64,000 bases of DNA from Closterium sp. Naga37s-1 (lineage: Eukaryota > Streptophyta > Zygnematophyceae > Desmidiales > Closteriaceae). Shown one piece after another: positions 22,294 through 32,424 of the stretch. Made by a program: the position numbers and the translations under genes. The stretch is from contig CANJKZ010000080.1 of the NCBI GenBank assembly GCA_947471745.1, forward strand, positions 789,501 through 853,500. The letters are read 5' to 3'. The first letter of the stretch is position 1. Each line of letters starts with the position of its first letter. The notes beneath the pieces are model-generated. The model did no database searches. It saw only the letters and a program-made list of their open reading frames with translations, and was not told the DNA's origin.

Positions 22294-23093
22294 TCATGTG
22301 GGGGCTTTGGCTTGATCATTCCTACCCAGTTCGCGGCGGCGTCCCTGCTCGTCCCCCGCGCTGTGCTGAGCAACACTCGGCGCGCTCTCTGCCGTGATGA
22401 CGCCGCCAGCGGTGTCTACCGCTCCCGACGCACCTGCCGCCAAGAAATAGGTTCGCGCAGGGGACGAGGAGACAGGGGTAAGGGGTGAGGGGAGGCAAGA
22501 GGAGGGAGTGAATGTCAGGCGCTTCCCCCTTGTGTTTCACAGCGTGGGGACGTGAGGCATGGGTTGGTCTCAGAGGTGTGCGCGTTCAGAGGGAGAAGCG
22601 ACGGGCCGTGCAGAGTGATTCACGAGAAAATGGCTGCAGTACAGTGGCAAGTGGCAAGCGGTGCAGTTGCCGCTTGACAAAGGTGAGAAGGGAGGTGGAG
22701 GGCGTTGGGATAGGGGGAGAGCGCAAGTGAGGAAGCAGCAGTGTGTGCAGGTACGACGCGAGGACGTGCTCATTTTTTCGAAATGCGCCGCGTCACCATC
22801 GCACGGGGCCTGCGACTTCACATCGTATGGGTCTGCGACTTCCCATCGCACGGATCAGCGAATTACCATCGCAATGGTCGGCGAGCTACCAAAACGTGGA
22901 GCCAACGTCTCTCGCTTCTCGGAATGCACGTTACCATCGCACGGAAATAAATGACAGTCATCATCGCAGGCGACTTACCATCGATTCCATTGCCACGAAG
23001 CTGATTAGATCGAGCAGCAGCAGTAGAAACGGATGATGCGAGAGTGACGGTAAAGGCAAGCAGGAGAGCGAGAGCAGTAAGCAGGCGCGCCAT
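22294..23093 (-). CDS. Small secreted protein family F, copy F2 (two exons)
   Basis: Exon 1 (22979-23093, 115 bp) encodes MARLLTALALLLAFTVTLAS plus SVSTAAARS and ends GATG before GTAAGT, phase 1. Exon 2 (22294-22433) follows acceptor GGCGGCAG and continues in the matching phase: ASGAVDTAGGVITAESAPS, a charged stretch with DEQGRRRELG, and TGA at 22294-22296, about 84 residues in total. An N-terminal secretion signal followed by a short Ala/Gly-rich and then basic segment is all that can be inferred. Intron 1 carries regularly spaced CCATCGCACGG motifs. Copies F3 and F5 keep both exons; F1 and F4 keep exon 1 only. Exon structure is inferred, not shown by transcripts. Confidence 0.6.
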
Positions 23094-24275
23094 GATTACT
23101 ACTAGTAGCTAGTGAAGAGGATCCAGGGAGTTGGAACTTGGAACTTGGAAGCGGGTGATTCAAGAGCTTTGAAATGTGGGACTGGCTTTGGGATGGGAAG
23201 GGAAAAGGCGTGGGTGGGTATTCGTATGGGCTGAATTGCAGTTGCTCATGCTCAGCGCAGTCAACATCGCGAATCGCAATCCTCAGCGAATCACCATCGA
23301 GAAACTTGGTTAGACGCGTTCCAAACATAATTCATCCGAATATATCACTTGACTACGAGGTGGATGCTGGGTGGTGTGGTGTGTTACACACGTTTCCAGT
23401 GCGTTACATAGAGTTAACAATCGGTTTGCTTGAATCACTAACGGGTTCTCAGGAAATTGTTCGCGTTCCCAGCTGTTGTGTTTGACAGCCCGTATACATT
23501 TCGCTTTCACCCTGACTGCCCGAGCTGTACCTGTAAGAACCGAATGTTGTCGAAGGTGTCGGGATCCAGTTTCTAGTTTTAGTCAGTGGTATTGTCGAAG
23601 GTAGAGAACTAGATGTAGGAAACAGGAAAGTTGGTAGGGTGATAAGGAGAGAAGAGAAGAAGAAGAGAAGGAAGCGCTAGCTACTGTGGTGTAATGTCAT
23701 CAATGGCTCGGACGCCTGGCTGCAAAGTAAAGTATCAAACTTAAATTCATCGACTGTTCCCGCTCAGAATCCTTTTAGTACTCCGCGCATTGTGAGTTTA
23801 CGTGAACCACCACTTCGGGCACATCCCCATGAAAATACTTGACTCTCCTGCTCTACGCCCAAGAAACTGCTTGAATCGCCGTGAGATCCGGGGGGGGCTA
23901 ACAGAAGTGAATCATATGAACTACACGGTTTTGATTTGAGATGCATAGCTAAACAATAACCAAGTATCCAGAGTGTTCAACTAACGTAGATGGTGTATGA
24001 GGATTTTATTTTAAAACAAGTCCAGGATTTCCATTAGATTAGGCGTCGTCATGAAAAGTAATATATGGTGTTTTGAAATGAAAACTAACACTTTGTATCG
24101 AGTATCGGTATAATTGTGCTAATATCGATAAAAATTCGCGTGCTTAAGTTTTTTTCCAGATTTCCATTGGAAGGGTGAGATCGAAGTGCCATACCTACTA
24201 TTTACAGGATTCTCAGGATATTTACGTACCGTACATGCATCAACTTCTGGTATAATTGATTGCCGTTACATAGGA
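23094..24275. other. Upstream module of F2 and intergenic sequence
   Basis: 23094-23960 is the upstream region shared by the F copies (blocks ATCGCGAATCGCAATCCTCAGCGAATCACC-like, TTTCACCCTGACTGCCCGA, GGGATCCAGTTTC). 23960-24275 is AT-richer and shows no gene; it follows the stop codon of the eIF2D-like gene on the minus strand and may hold its 3' untranslated region. Confidence 0.5.
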
Positions 24276-26028
24276 TTATGGAATGACATGCGCATCCACA
24301 AGCAGCCGAGACAACTTATCGGAAAACCCTCCTTGAATAAACACCTCATGCTGGCCTTTTTTGCATGCAAGGGGAAAGGCAATAAGCAGAGATGAGGGAA
24401 GAGGCAAAAACTGAAATGGGTGGGTTTCGTGCAAGAAAATAGACGAAGATAATTGGGGAAACAGAAGGGGGGTTAGAAACGAGGGGGAATAGGAGTGCAT
24501 AAGAAAGGGTGGAAGATGGGAACCTTCAGCAGATAAAACGGTGCAGGGAACATCTGCAGCAGGGACGTGTTCCTCTAGAATTTCTGCAGCTCTACAGGCA
24601 ATACTCACCTGGCTACTTTGAGGCGCCTCAAAAGCAGGGAGGGGTCTACTTTTGAGGCGCCTCAAAAGCAGGGACGGCTTCCTCTAGAACTTCTGCAGCT
24701 CTACAGGGCTATACTCACCTGGCTGGCACTGTGCACTCATTGTGCTCCTTTACAAAAGACAATGCATGAACCTGCTGCCGGACCTGGTAGGTTCGGGACC
24801 TCGTAGGGTCGGTAAAGCCCTGGCACCTGGTGGTGCAGCTGCGCCCACCTGGCACTTGAGCCACCGACATGCTCGAAGCAGACCTGTTAACACAGGCATC
24901 CGTTACCCCCAGTATCTGTCAGCCTTCACACGCACCTGTTGCAGCAAAACCCACCTGGCAATTCAGCCACAGATGTGCTCGATGCAAACTTCCTCCTCAG
25001 CTCAGCAGCGATCGGTTCAGCGTCCACCAGGTAAGCCTCAACGCCTATCAACCGCGTCACCTTCCTGCTGCCCTGCCGCCCCCTCACAAATACCTGCACC
25101 GGTTCTACCTCCCCTTTCTGCTCCACACTCCTCCCCCCCCTTTCTCCACCCTGTGCTGTGCCTTCATGCTTAGGGCACAGGGAGTAACAGGGAGTCTAGG
25201 TCTCGCTTAGGGCACTCCGTTGGGTAAGCCGCTGCCTTATTTATCGCGCCTTTGTACAGTGCGTCATAGAGAGTTGTGTCGAAGATGACTATAGAGGGGT
25301 CGGAGGTTTTTGTGAGGGAGTGGAGGGATATGTAGGAAAGAGCGGCGTCACGAATAGCAGAGGGAGAGTAATAGGCGTTTGGGTCGAGACCAACTGCTTC
25401 GAAGAGGGGAGACACCTGGAGAGACGGTTTAAGCAACGCTTCTACCGTTGTGGTGGTTGTGACGGTGCCGGATCCGGTAGCTATCCCTGAGCTGCCTTCG
25501 GGTGCAGTGACAGGGGCTTGGGCGAGATGTGACCAGGAGATGTGATGACATTACAATTGAAAAGCATAGACAACATCAGCACTCACACACACTCATTTAC
25601 AATTGCACTCACCCTCACACCTATCTAACTCAAGCGCACTCACCAGCCAGTCAACCGCCTTGGCATGCAGCCACTTGGAGAGGCACTCGCGCGACAATAA
25701 GTTAAGAACGCACATGAGAGCACATCTATCTCACTCACTCCCTCACTCACCAGCCTGTCAACAGCCTTGGCATGCAGCCACTCACCAGAAGGAGCTCCCC
25801 GCCAGGGGCAGGTGGGAGGGCTTGACAGGGATAGAGAGGGCCTGCAGCAGACAGCGATCCAACAACTGGTCCATCTGTGCCGGTGTCAATGCCACCTGAG
25901 GGAGCTTACCAGAGAGAGCTGGCTCCCAGCAGCAGGTGGGAGGGCTTGACAGGGACAGAGAGGGCCTGCAGCAGACAGTGCTCTAGCAGCTGGTCCGTCT
26001 GTGATGGCTTCATTGGTGGTGCTGCTGC

Positions 26029-26065
<37 letters not shown>

Positions 26066-26267
26066 GCTTCGGGTATGCACTCTTCTGCACCTGGTGCAGT
26101 TGTTTCACCCCCCTACCTACACACAACAGCAGTAACGGCAGCAAAGGCCGCAGTATCGCCACCACCGCCATCACCACCACCATGGATGCCTAGACAGTGC
26201 AGAGACTCTGACCGGTGCTCTGAGAAATCTGCTGCCACTGCTTCCGCTGCTGCTGCTCCTTCTGCTC

Positions 26268-26333
<66 letters not shown>

Positions 26334-27884
26334 CTGCTGCTAGTCCCTCCCCAGTCACTGCATCTGCCCCACCCTCCCCATAACTCCCAAACTCGCCCCA
26401 CCCTCCGTCCCTCTCTCCTCCGCAACCTGCAAAAGCACCAGACTTATCGTCATGCGAAGCTTCACGTAACTCATGAGGTGAAGCTTTGCATGAGAGCCCT
26501 GACGTTAGTGCTACGGTGGAAGGAAGTGCAAAGGCATACATAGGAAGGAACTAGAGAATGGAGACCTTGGCAGTGAAGATAGTGCAGTGAGGCGACTTTT
26601 GAGGCACCTCAACAGTCAGCCATCCTGACCAGAACAAGTTGTAGTAGTGGGTATTTCGGAGGAGCTTCCCTCTTAGGCCTGCCTGGATGGGCTATTTACT
26701 CCCCGTCATTGTGATGCCTACCTGGTGTGAGTGAACAAGTGTGCGCACACACGCGCGTGTATACACGCAGGCACGCACGCACGCACGCCCACACACGCAT
26801 GCGTGAAATTCCATGCTCGCACATGCACACGGAAATAAGAGTGGAAACATAGCATTACATGGGATGGAGCTGAGTGCATCACCCGCTCCTGCAGAGTGAA
26901 GGCGAATGTTCCTCAGTGTGCATTACATGGGATGGAGCTGTGTGCCCGTTACCGGTGAAATGTATTTCCAGCACGTTATTTAATTTACCTCGCTAGCACT
27001 GCTCATTACTGTGCTGCGACCGTCTTCCAGTCAACCAAGTTCAGTCCTTACAACAGGCATACGTCACGACCGCCAAGAAGCCTGGACAAGACAAGAGAGT
27101 GAGAGCATATAAGACAAGAGAGTGAGAGCATACAAGACAAGAGAGTGAGAGCATACAAGACAAGAGAGTGAGAGCATACAAGACAAGAGAGTGAGAGCAT
27201 ACAAGACAAGAGAGTGAGAGCATACAAGACAAGAGAGTGAGAGCATACAAGACAAGAGAGTGAGAGCATACAAGACAAGAGAGTGAGAGCATACAAGACA
27301 AGAGAGTGAGAGCATACAAGACAAGAGAGTGAGAGCATACAAGACAAGAGAGTGAGAGCATACAAGACAAGAGAGTGAGAGCATACAAGACAACAGAGTA
27401 AGAGCATACAAGACAAGAGAGTGAGAGCATACAAGACAAGAGAGTGAGAGCATACAAGACAACAGAGTGAGAGCATACAAGACAACAGAGTGAGAGAAGA
27501 GGGGAGTAGACACCACGAATGACGGATTGGAAGCACAGCGCGCCAGGCAGCGTTACTAGAGACAAAGAAATGGTTGGAAAGGTAGAAACGGGCGACATGA
27601 GGTTTCATGACCAAACGCACTGGAGGAGCTTTTGAGAATTCTCAAAAGCACCGAAGGAGCATTGTGACGCAATGGATGGGGAATGGAGCAGCATGGGACG
27701 GAGGCTAAGGCGGGACGTGGAGCACGGAGCAGGGGGTATAGAAAGGAGAGAGAGGTGGAGCATGGAGCATGGAGCAAGGGGGATCATGGGGCATTGTGGT
27801 GCAAGGGGAGAGGCACGTTACACGTACAGCAATGGGGCAGAAGTTTCCTGGAACCTTCACGGACCACACCTCCCCTGGTTGGAA
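24276..27884 (-). CDS. eIF2D-like translation factor gene, multi-exon, 5' part not found
   Basis: Minus-strand exons match eukaryotic initiation factor 2D (ligatin), which delivers tRNA to the ribosomal P site. In order: PLFQPGEVWSVKVPGNFCPI (PUA region, ~27822-27884); GLRGKLLRNTHYYNLFW (26629-26682); alternative 89-bp exons QLLEHCLLQALS/QLLDRCLLQALS (25910-25998, 25786-25874); LSKWLHAKAVDWL ending at 25644; a SWIB-like region KPSLQVSPLFEAVGLDPNAY...LYDALYKGAI (about 25179-25530); the SUI1 core GSRKVTRLIGVEAYLVDAE...VAELPG (24955-25117); and HEVFIQGGFSDKLSRLLVDA ending VIP-TAA (24276-24355). Donors and phases agree for the last two junctions. The N-terminus and parts of the middle (around the motif expected after the LW exon and after KWL) are missing, so it may be incomplete, divergent or a decaying copy. 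Introns hold minisatellites and palindromes. Confidence 0.75.
24559..24725. repeat. Intronic direct duplication with two palindromes
   Basis: In the intron between the SUI1 exon and the last exon of the eIF2D-like gene, a ~58-bp block (CTCTAGAA.TTCTGCAGCTCTACAGG...ACTCACCTGGCT) occurs at 24559-24616 and 24667-24725. Between the copies lie the palindromes TTTGAGGCGCCTCAAA (24617-24632) and CTTTTGAGGCGCCTCAAAAG (24649-24668). Confidence 0.85.
25786..25874 (-). other. eIF2D alternative exon b (89 bp)
   Basis: Acceptor GGCACAG precedes ATGGACCAG; the exon reads MDQLLDRCLLQALSIPVKPS... and ends TTCTG before GTGAGT. 89 bp is not a multiple of three. Confidence 0.7.
25910..25998 (-). other. eIF2D alternative exon a (89 bp)
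   Basis: Acceptor ATCACAG precedes ACGGACCAG; the exon reads TDQLLEHCLLQALSVPVKPS... and ends CTCTG before GTAAGC. It has the same length and phase as exon b and is separated from it by a 35-bp GT...AG stretch. Nearly all nucleotide differences from exon b leave the protein similar. Confidence 0.7.
26021..26064. repeat. (GCT)n trinucleotide repeat, shorter tract
   Basis: CTG/GCT repeat upstream (minus strand) of eIF2D exon a. On the minus strand it would read Ser or Gln/Ala, but exon status is not clear. Confidence 0.9.
26270..26331. repeat. (TGC)n trinucleotide repeat, ~21 units
   Basis: A pure TGC repeat that reads as poly-Ala in a minus-strand frame open from 26541 to 26113. That frame lies between eIF2D exons and has an acidic/Gly-rich segment before the Ala run, so it could be a low-complexity exon, but no conserved motif supports this. 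Confidence 0.9.
26595..26614. repeat. Imperfect copy of the intron palindrome
   Basis: CTTTTGAGGCACCTCAACAG, two mismatches to the perfect 20-bp form, just downstream (minus strand) of the exon ending at 26629. Confidence 0.75.
27086..27496. repeat. 23-bp minisatellite, ~18 units
   Basis: Unit ACAAGACAAGAGAGTGAGAGCAT, nearly identical throughout (a few GAG/CAG changes near the right end). It lies between the first two recognised eIF2D exons. 23 is not a multiple of 3, so each minus-strand frame cycles through one 23-residue pattern; the long frames are artefacts. Confidence 0.97.
27629..27648. repeat. Variant intron palindrome with AATT centre
   Basis: CTTTTGAGAATTCTCAAAAG is a perfect 20-bp palindrome with the same arms as 24649-24668 and 61730-61749 but AATT instead of GCGC at the centre. 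Confidence 0.9.
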
Positions 27885-28043
27885 CAATGGCATGCCTCAT
27901 CGACTCATCACACGCTGGCAGGCACCTTGTGGTGGGTGGCCATTACAGGTGAACCCACATTACAGGTGGGGAACAGGGGAAATGCAGGGGTTGGGAGGAA
28001 GAGGGGCGGGGAAGAAGAGACGGGAGGCGTGGGATGTTAGCCC

Positions 28044-28070
28044 GGGGGGGGGGGGGGGGGGGGGGGGGGG
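28044..28070. repeat. G27 homopolymer
   Basis: A run of 27 G. Left of it is sequence flanking the eIF2D exons; right of it (28071-28390) is sequence with no recognised content. Homopolymers this long are prone to assembly error, so the junction deserves caution. Confidence 0.95.
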
Positions 28071-28395
28071 TTGGTTTTCAGGGTTCAAGGCGTCTCAGAC
28101 CTTCCGGCCTTTCGGGCCGGAAAGATGGCAGCATTTCGGGCTCGCGCCACAGCGCAGACACTGGGTTCGGGAAGTTTTAGGGTCGGGTTTGAACAGAGGA
28201 GAGTGGGGTGGGGAGCATGTAACACTGAACCAATAAAGACAGCGAGGAATCCAAAGCGCGCAAGCATAGAGCGGAAAAAGGGAGAGGTCGTTAGAACAAA
28301 CAACGACGATTCGATAAACTTGCGGGTTATCAGGAGGCGGATACGGGGACCTAAACGTGGAAAATAACCGGGGGGGATACGAGGGTAAAAGCGGG

Positions 28396-28971
28396 GCACC
28401 TTGGGCGGCAGGATCGCTACTAAGGAGCACCTTGGGCGGCAGGATCGCTACTAAGGAGCACCTTGCGCGGCAGAAATGCTACTAAGAAGCACCTTGGGCG
28501 GCAGGATCGCTACTAAGGAGCACCTTGGGCGGCAGGATCGCTACTACGAAGCACCTTGGGCGGCAGGATCGCTACTAAGGAGCACCTTGGGCGGTAGGAT
28601 CGCTACTAAGGAGCACCTTGGGCGGCAGGATCGCTACTGAGGAGCACCTTGGGCGGCAGGATCGCTGCTGAGGAGCACCTTGGGCGGCAGAATCGCTACT
28701 AAGGAGCACCTTGGGCGGCAGAATCGCTACTAAGGAGCACCTTGGGCGACAGGATCGCTACTAAGGAGAACCTTGGGCGGCAGGATCGCTACTAAGGAGC
28801 ACCTTGGGCGGCAGAATCGCTATTAAGGAGCACCTTGGGCGGCAGGAGTGCTACTAAAGAGCACCTTGGGCGGCAGGATCGCTACGAGCACCTTGGGCGG
28901 CAGAATCGCTACTAAGGAGCACCTTGGGCGGCAGGATCGCTACTAAGGAGCACCTTGGGCGGCAGAATCGC
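28396..28971. repeat. 31-bp minisatellite, ~18.5 units
   Basis: Unit GCACCTTGGGCGGCAGGATC+11 bp, with scattered substitutions and one shortened unit near 28885. No spacers are present and no repeat-associated genes lie nearby. Confidence 0.96.
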
Positions 28972-29404
28972 GTCCAGCTGCTTGTCGGTGGCGCCTGAAA
29001 ACTTGTTTCGCAAGTTTCGCCCGAACGTTGCTGCCCGCGAACGTCGCTAGGCTTTTGAACATGACGGCGATCGTACAGCTAAAGAAAAAACAGGTCGTTT
29101 TGAACGATGATATAGCTTGAAGCCTTTTTCTTCTAGATGCCTCTATTCCGAAGTCGCGGTTTCTAAGGACAGGGGAGGACTAGGCGACACTGCGAAATCG
29201 GGGTGGGAATCTGGGATGGGCTCAGGGCGTGTAAACTTTGCAGTTCAATGCAAAAGCCGAGCTCGCAATTTCTTCGTCTATTTCGCGAAGACACGAGTTC
29301 CGTAGAATCTATTGTAATACTTAGCGATTTCGCGAGCAAAGTGCAAATTCGCGAATTCACGGGCCAAGTGCAATAAGGCACGAGTTTCGTAGTATTTGAG
29401 GTAT
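28972..29404. other. Unassigned region left of gypsy G1
   Basis: No gene or repeat recognised apart from TTCGCGAA-type short palindromic words. It ends in GGTAT, the target duplication of element G1. Confidence 0.5.
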
Positions 29405-29445
29405 TTTAAGGAAAATTCATTTTTCTTACATGTTCCCGCCAACAG
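29405..29445 (+). repeat. 5' LTR of G1, left fragment
   Basis: TTTAAGGAAAATTC...CCCGCCAACAG aligns with the beginning of the 3' LTR at 43808, lacking about 30 bp. G2 inserts directly after CAACAG. Confidence 0.8.
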
Positions 29446-29725
29446 TGTTATGAGTTGTAAAAGAGAGTGCGCAGGTAAACAAATAACGAGAGTGTGAATC
29501 AATGATCTGCGAATACAATGAAGGCACAGACTAATGTAGGGACTAGCCTAGCTAGGAGGGAACCTCCGACAAGCGAGGTTGGGTGCAGGTTTGGTGATTG
29601 GGAAATGCCGAAGGCGACGCGAGGAACCTCGGCAGCATTGAAATCGGCCGAACGTGCGAAGTCCGAAAATCGGGCTGTACGCGAAGTAGTCAACCCCGAT
29701 AAGGAATTTGGGGAAATTCCTTACA
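29446..29725 (-). repeat. 3' LTR of G2
   Basis: Minus strand TGTAAGGAATTTCC...CATAACA, preceded on the minus strand by G26 and TTG. Confidence 0.92.
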
Positions 29726-29754
29726 CAACCCCCCCCCCCCCCCCCCCCCCCCCC

Positions 29755-30789
29755 TTAAGAAAGGCGGCCAACATCCGAAACACGCCTGCGCGCCAAATAA
29801 TCATGAACAAGTGGCGAGGCGTCTAGCGAGTCGGAGTGCACCCACGTGTCGTCTTCACTGGTGCGATTAGTCCAACGGATGAGGAAATCCACGTGGCGAC
29901 CAGCTGCGTCAAGGCGAACCCGATGTGCCAGAATCTTCGAAGGGTCAAGAATCGGCTCTGGGACAAGTCGTGCAGTTGGGGCAGCTTGTTGCCGTGCAAA
30001 GACGGTCGTGGCTGGCACGAATTTTCGAAGCAGGCTGACATGGAAGGCGTCATGGATGCGCCAGTCGTCGGGTAGTAGCAGCTTCGCGGTGACAGGTGTT
30101 ACCATCTTGATAATCTTGAATGGCCCACAAAATTGTGGCCGTAGTTTTGACGGGCCGGGCAGGTGCAGGTTCTTCGTGTCAAGGAGCACTAGTTGCCCAG
30201 TTGTCAAGACGAGTTCCCAGCGTAGGAGGTCGGTATATTTCCAGGACGTGATATTCGCCTTGCGAATTGCGTCGGCGGCTTTTTCTTGGACTTCCTGAAG
30301 TTCCGTCACAAATGTTTGTGACCTCGGGACCAGGTTGTCGAGAGTAGTCGCTGTAGGAACTGTCGGATCCATCCCGTAATTCAGGAAAAACGGGGAGTGA
30401 TTAGTCGTGCTCGACGGGGCGTTGTTGAATGCGAACTCCAACATGGCGAGTGATTCTTCCCAGCGGGCAGGGTCGGGGCAGTTTTTCCGTATCAGCTACT
30501 CCATGGTCTGATTGGTCCGCTCCGTCTGGCCGTCCGTCTGTGGGTGGTATGCCGATGAGAACTGTAGCTTCAAGCCGTACTACGCCCATGTCTCCTTCCA
30601 GAATTTCGATGTGAACTTCGGGTCTCGGTCGTTGATGATCGCCGAAGGGATTCCGTGCAGTCGCACGACCGTTGAGATGAAAAGGCGCGCAGTTTCCTCG
30701 ACTGTGATTGTTTTTCGGCATGGGGCAAAATGCGCCATCTTCGTGAAGCAATCGACGACGACGAGTACAGCGTCGTTGCCGGACGGCCC
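29755..30789 (-). pseudogene. G2 integrase C-terminal part
   Basis: Minus strand: the integrase core piece VVDCFTKMAHFAPCRKTITV and HGIPSAIINDRDPKF, then LEFAFNNAPSSTTNHSPFFL..., a basic/chromo-like tail (ILAHRVRLDAAGRHVDFLIRW...). Two frames are needed, with a stop around 30490 (TAG within the segment corresponding to NQTMEQLIR in element G1) and other stops, so it is inactive. It is cut at 30789 by element H1. Confidence 0.85.
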
Positions 30790-32419
30790 TGTTAGAATAG
30801 TAGGCATAGCCAGGATAGTAGTCTAGGGTTTAGACCTAGGCAAGAGAGAGTTGTCCAAGCAAGAAGGGTTTGCACTATGTGAAGACAGGTACAAATAGAT
30901 GAGAAGCAAGCTAGGAGTGGTGCACCACCACACTGAACACATTTGTGACTACACTACAGCTAGACTACATGCACTTATATGTGACCACATATGGAATATA
31001 TGTTCTGACACACCCCCTAAGTGCATGCAGGAATAGCCTTGTGCAGAACAACCCCTGAAGTGGTGCACCCTGCAAGGAGTAGCAGAAGAAGAGGCGAAGT
31101 GAGGAGGAGGAGGGACTGTGAGAGAAGTGGAGATAGGAGGCGACAGGTGAAGCCGCAGTCACACGGGCAACAGGAGCGGCACGCACAGTGGCTACCGAGC
31201 GCATGAGGGCACCGGACTACGGGGGTATCTGGCTTCGCGGCTACAACGAGCGGCAGGAGCAACGGACCCACAGGTGACTGGCGAAGCATGCTCGCTGGGC
31301 TACCGAGAGCACGAGGGCTCCGGACTACTGGCGCTGATGACGACACGACGGCGACCTCCGCTCAACCTCCCCTAACAGTCCCACACCCCCTTCTCACACA
31401 CCCCCTTGCTGCACCCCTAGCTCCACTCCCATGACATCCCCCTAGCGCCACTCCCTCGGCTCCCACACACCCACCCCCCTCAGCGGCAGCTGCAGCAGTG
31501 GGAGACGGAGTAGGAGGAGGAGCAGGGAACGGCTCACACACCCGCCACCCCCATAACCGCCACCCCCATACCCGCCTCCCCAAGACCCAAACGTAGGCGG
31601 GGCGGGGCGGGTAGCAGCCGGGGCGGCGTGCGAGCGGAAAGCAGGGCGGGGTGCGGGTCCCTTGGGCGCTGCGACGGGCAAAGAACAGGGCGGCGCGCGG
31701 CCCCCAGGGCGCCACGACGGGCGACGGGAGGGGGCGACGCGCGGGCCCCCAGGGCGCCGCGACGGACGACGGGAGGGGGCGACGCGCGGGCCCCCAGGGC
31801 GCCACGACGGGCGACGGGAGGGGGCAACGCGCGGGCCCCAGGGGCGCCACGACGGGCGACGGGAGGGGGCGATGCGCGGGCCCCCGGGGCGCCACGACGG
31901 GCGACGGGAGGGGGTGCGACGCGCGGGCCCCCAGGGAGCCGCGGCGGGCGACGGGAGGAGACAGCACGCGGGCCCCCGGGGCGCCACGATGGGCGATGAA
32001 ACCGCCGCGCGCTCCCGGGGCGCGCGGCGGGCAGGAAACCGCCACGCGCCCCGAGTGCGTGGCGGGCAGAAAACCGCCACGCGCCCCGAGCGCGTGGCAG
32101 GAAGAAAAAAAGAAGGTCGCGCGCCACGGGGCGCGCGACAGACAGTATGGTAGCGGAAGCAGGCAGGCCCACAGGCCAGGAGGGTAACCACTCTGTTACC
32201 ATGTTAGAATAGTAGGCATAGCCAGGACAGTAATCTAGGGTTTAGACCTAGGCAAGAGAGAGTTGTCCAAGCAAGAAGGGTTTGCACTATGTGAAGACAT
32301 GTACAAATAGATGAGAAGCAAGCTAGGAGTGGTGAACCACCACATTGAACACATATGTGACTACACTACAGCTAGACTACATGCACTTATACAAAACATA
32401 TGCAGTATATGTTATGACG
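30790..32419 (-). mobile_element. Non-autonomous LTR element H1 in G2
   Basis: LTRs 30790-31010 (221 bp) and 32202-32419 (218 bp), TSD GGCCC (30785-30789, 32420-32424). On the minus strand the primer-binding site TGGTAACAGAGTGG lies at 32188-32201 and the polypurine GGGGGTG abuts the 3' LTR. The ~1.2-kb interior has no gag-pol motifs. It contains a GC-rich tandem array (unit about 46 bp, GCGCGGGCCCCCAGGGCGCC-like, 31640-32010) that is open in several frames. Confidence 0.9.
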
Positions 32420-32424
32420 GGCCC

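Noticed and set aside
26113-26541. Minus-strand 142-codon frame with poly-Ala as a separate protein
   Set aside because: It lies between eIF2D exons, and its length comes from the TGC repeat. It may include an eIF2D low-complexity exon but has no motif to support this.
27048-27620. Three overlapping minus-strand frames of 150-190 codons (CMLSLSCLVCSHS repeats)
   Set aside because: A 23-bp minisatellite without stops is open in all frames with the same cycling peptide; this is not evidence of coding.
28396-28971. Possible CRISPR array (31-bp repeats)
   Set aside because: Repeats are directly adjacent with no spacers, there are no cas genes, and the context is eukaryotic.
31362-32202. Several 160-250-codon Arg/Pro-rich frames on both strands in element H1
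   Set aside because: High GC and a repeat length not divisible by three explain simultaneous open frames; listed only as part of the element.
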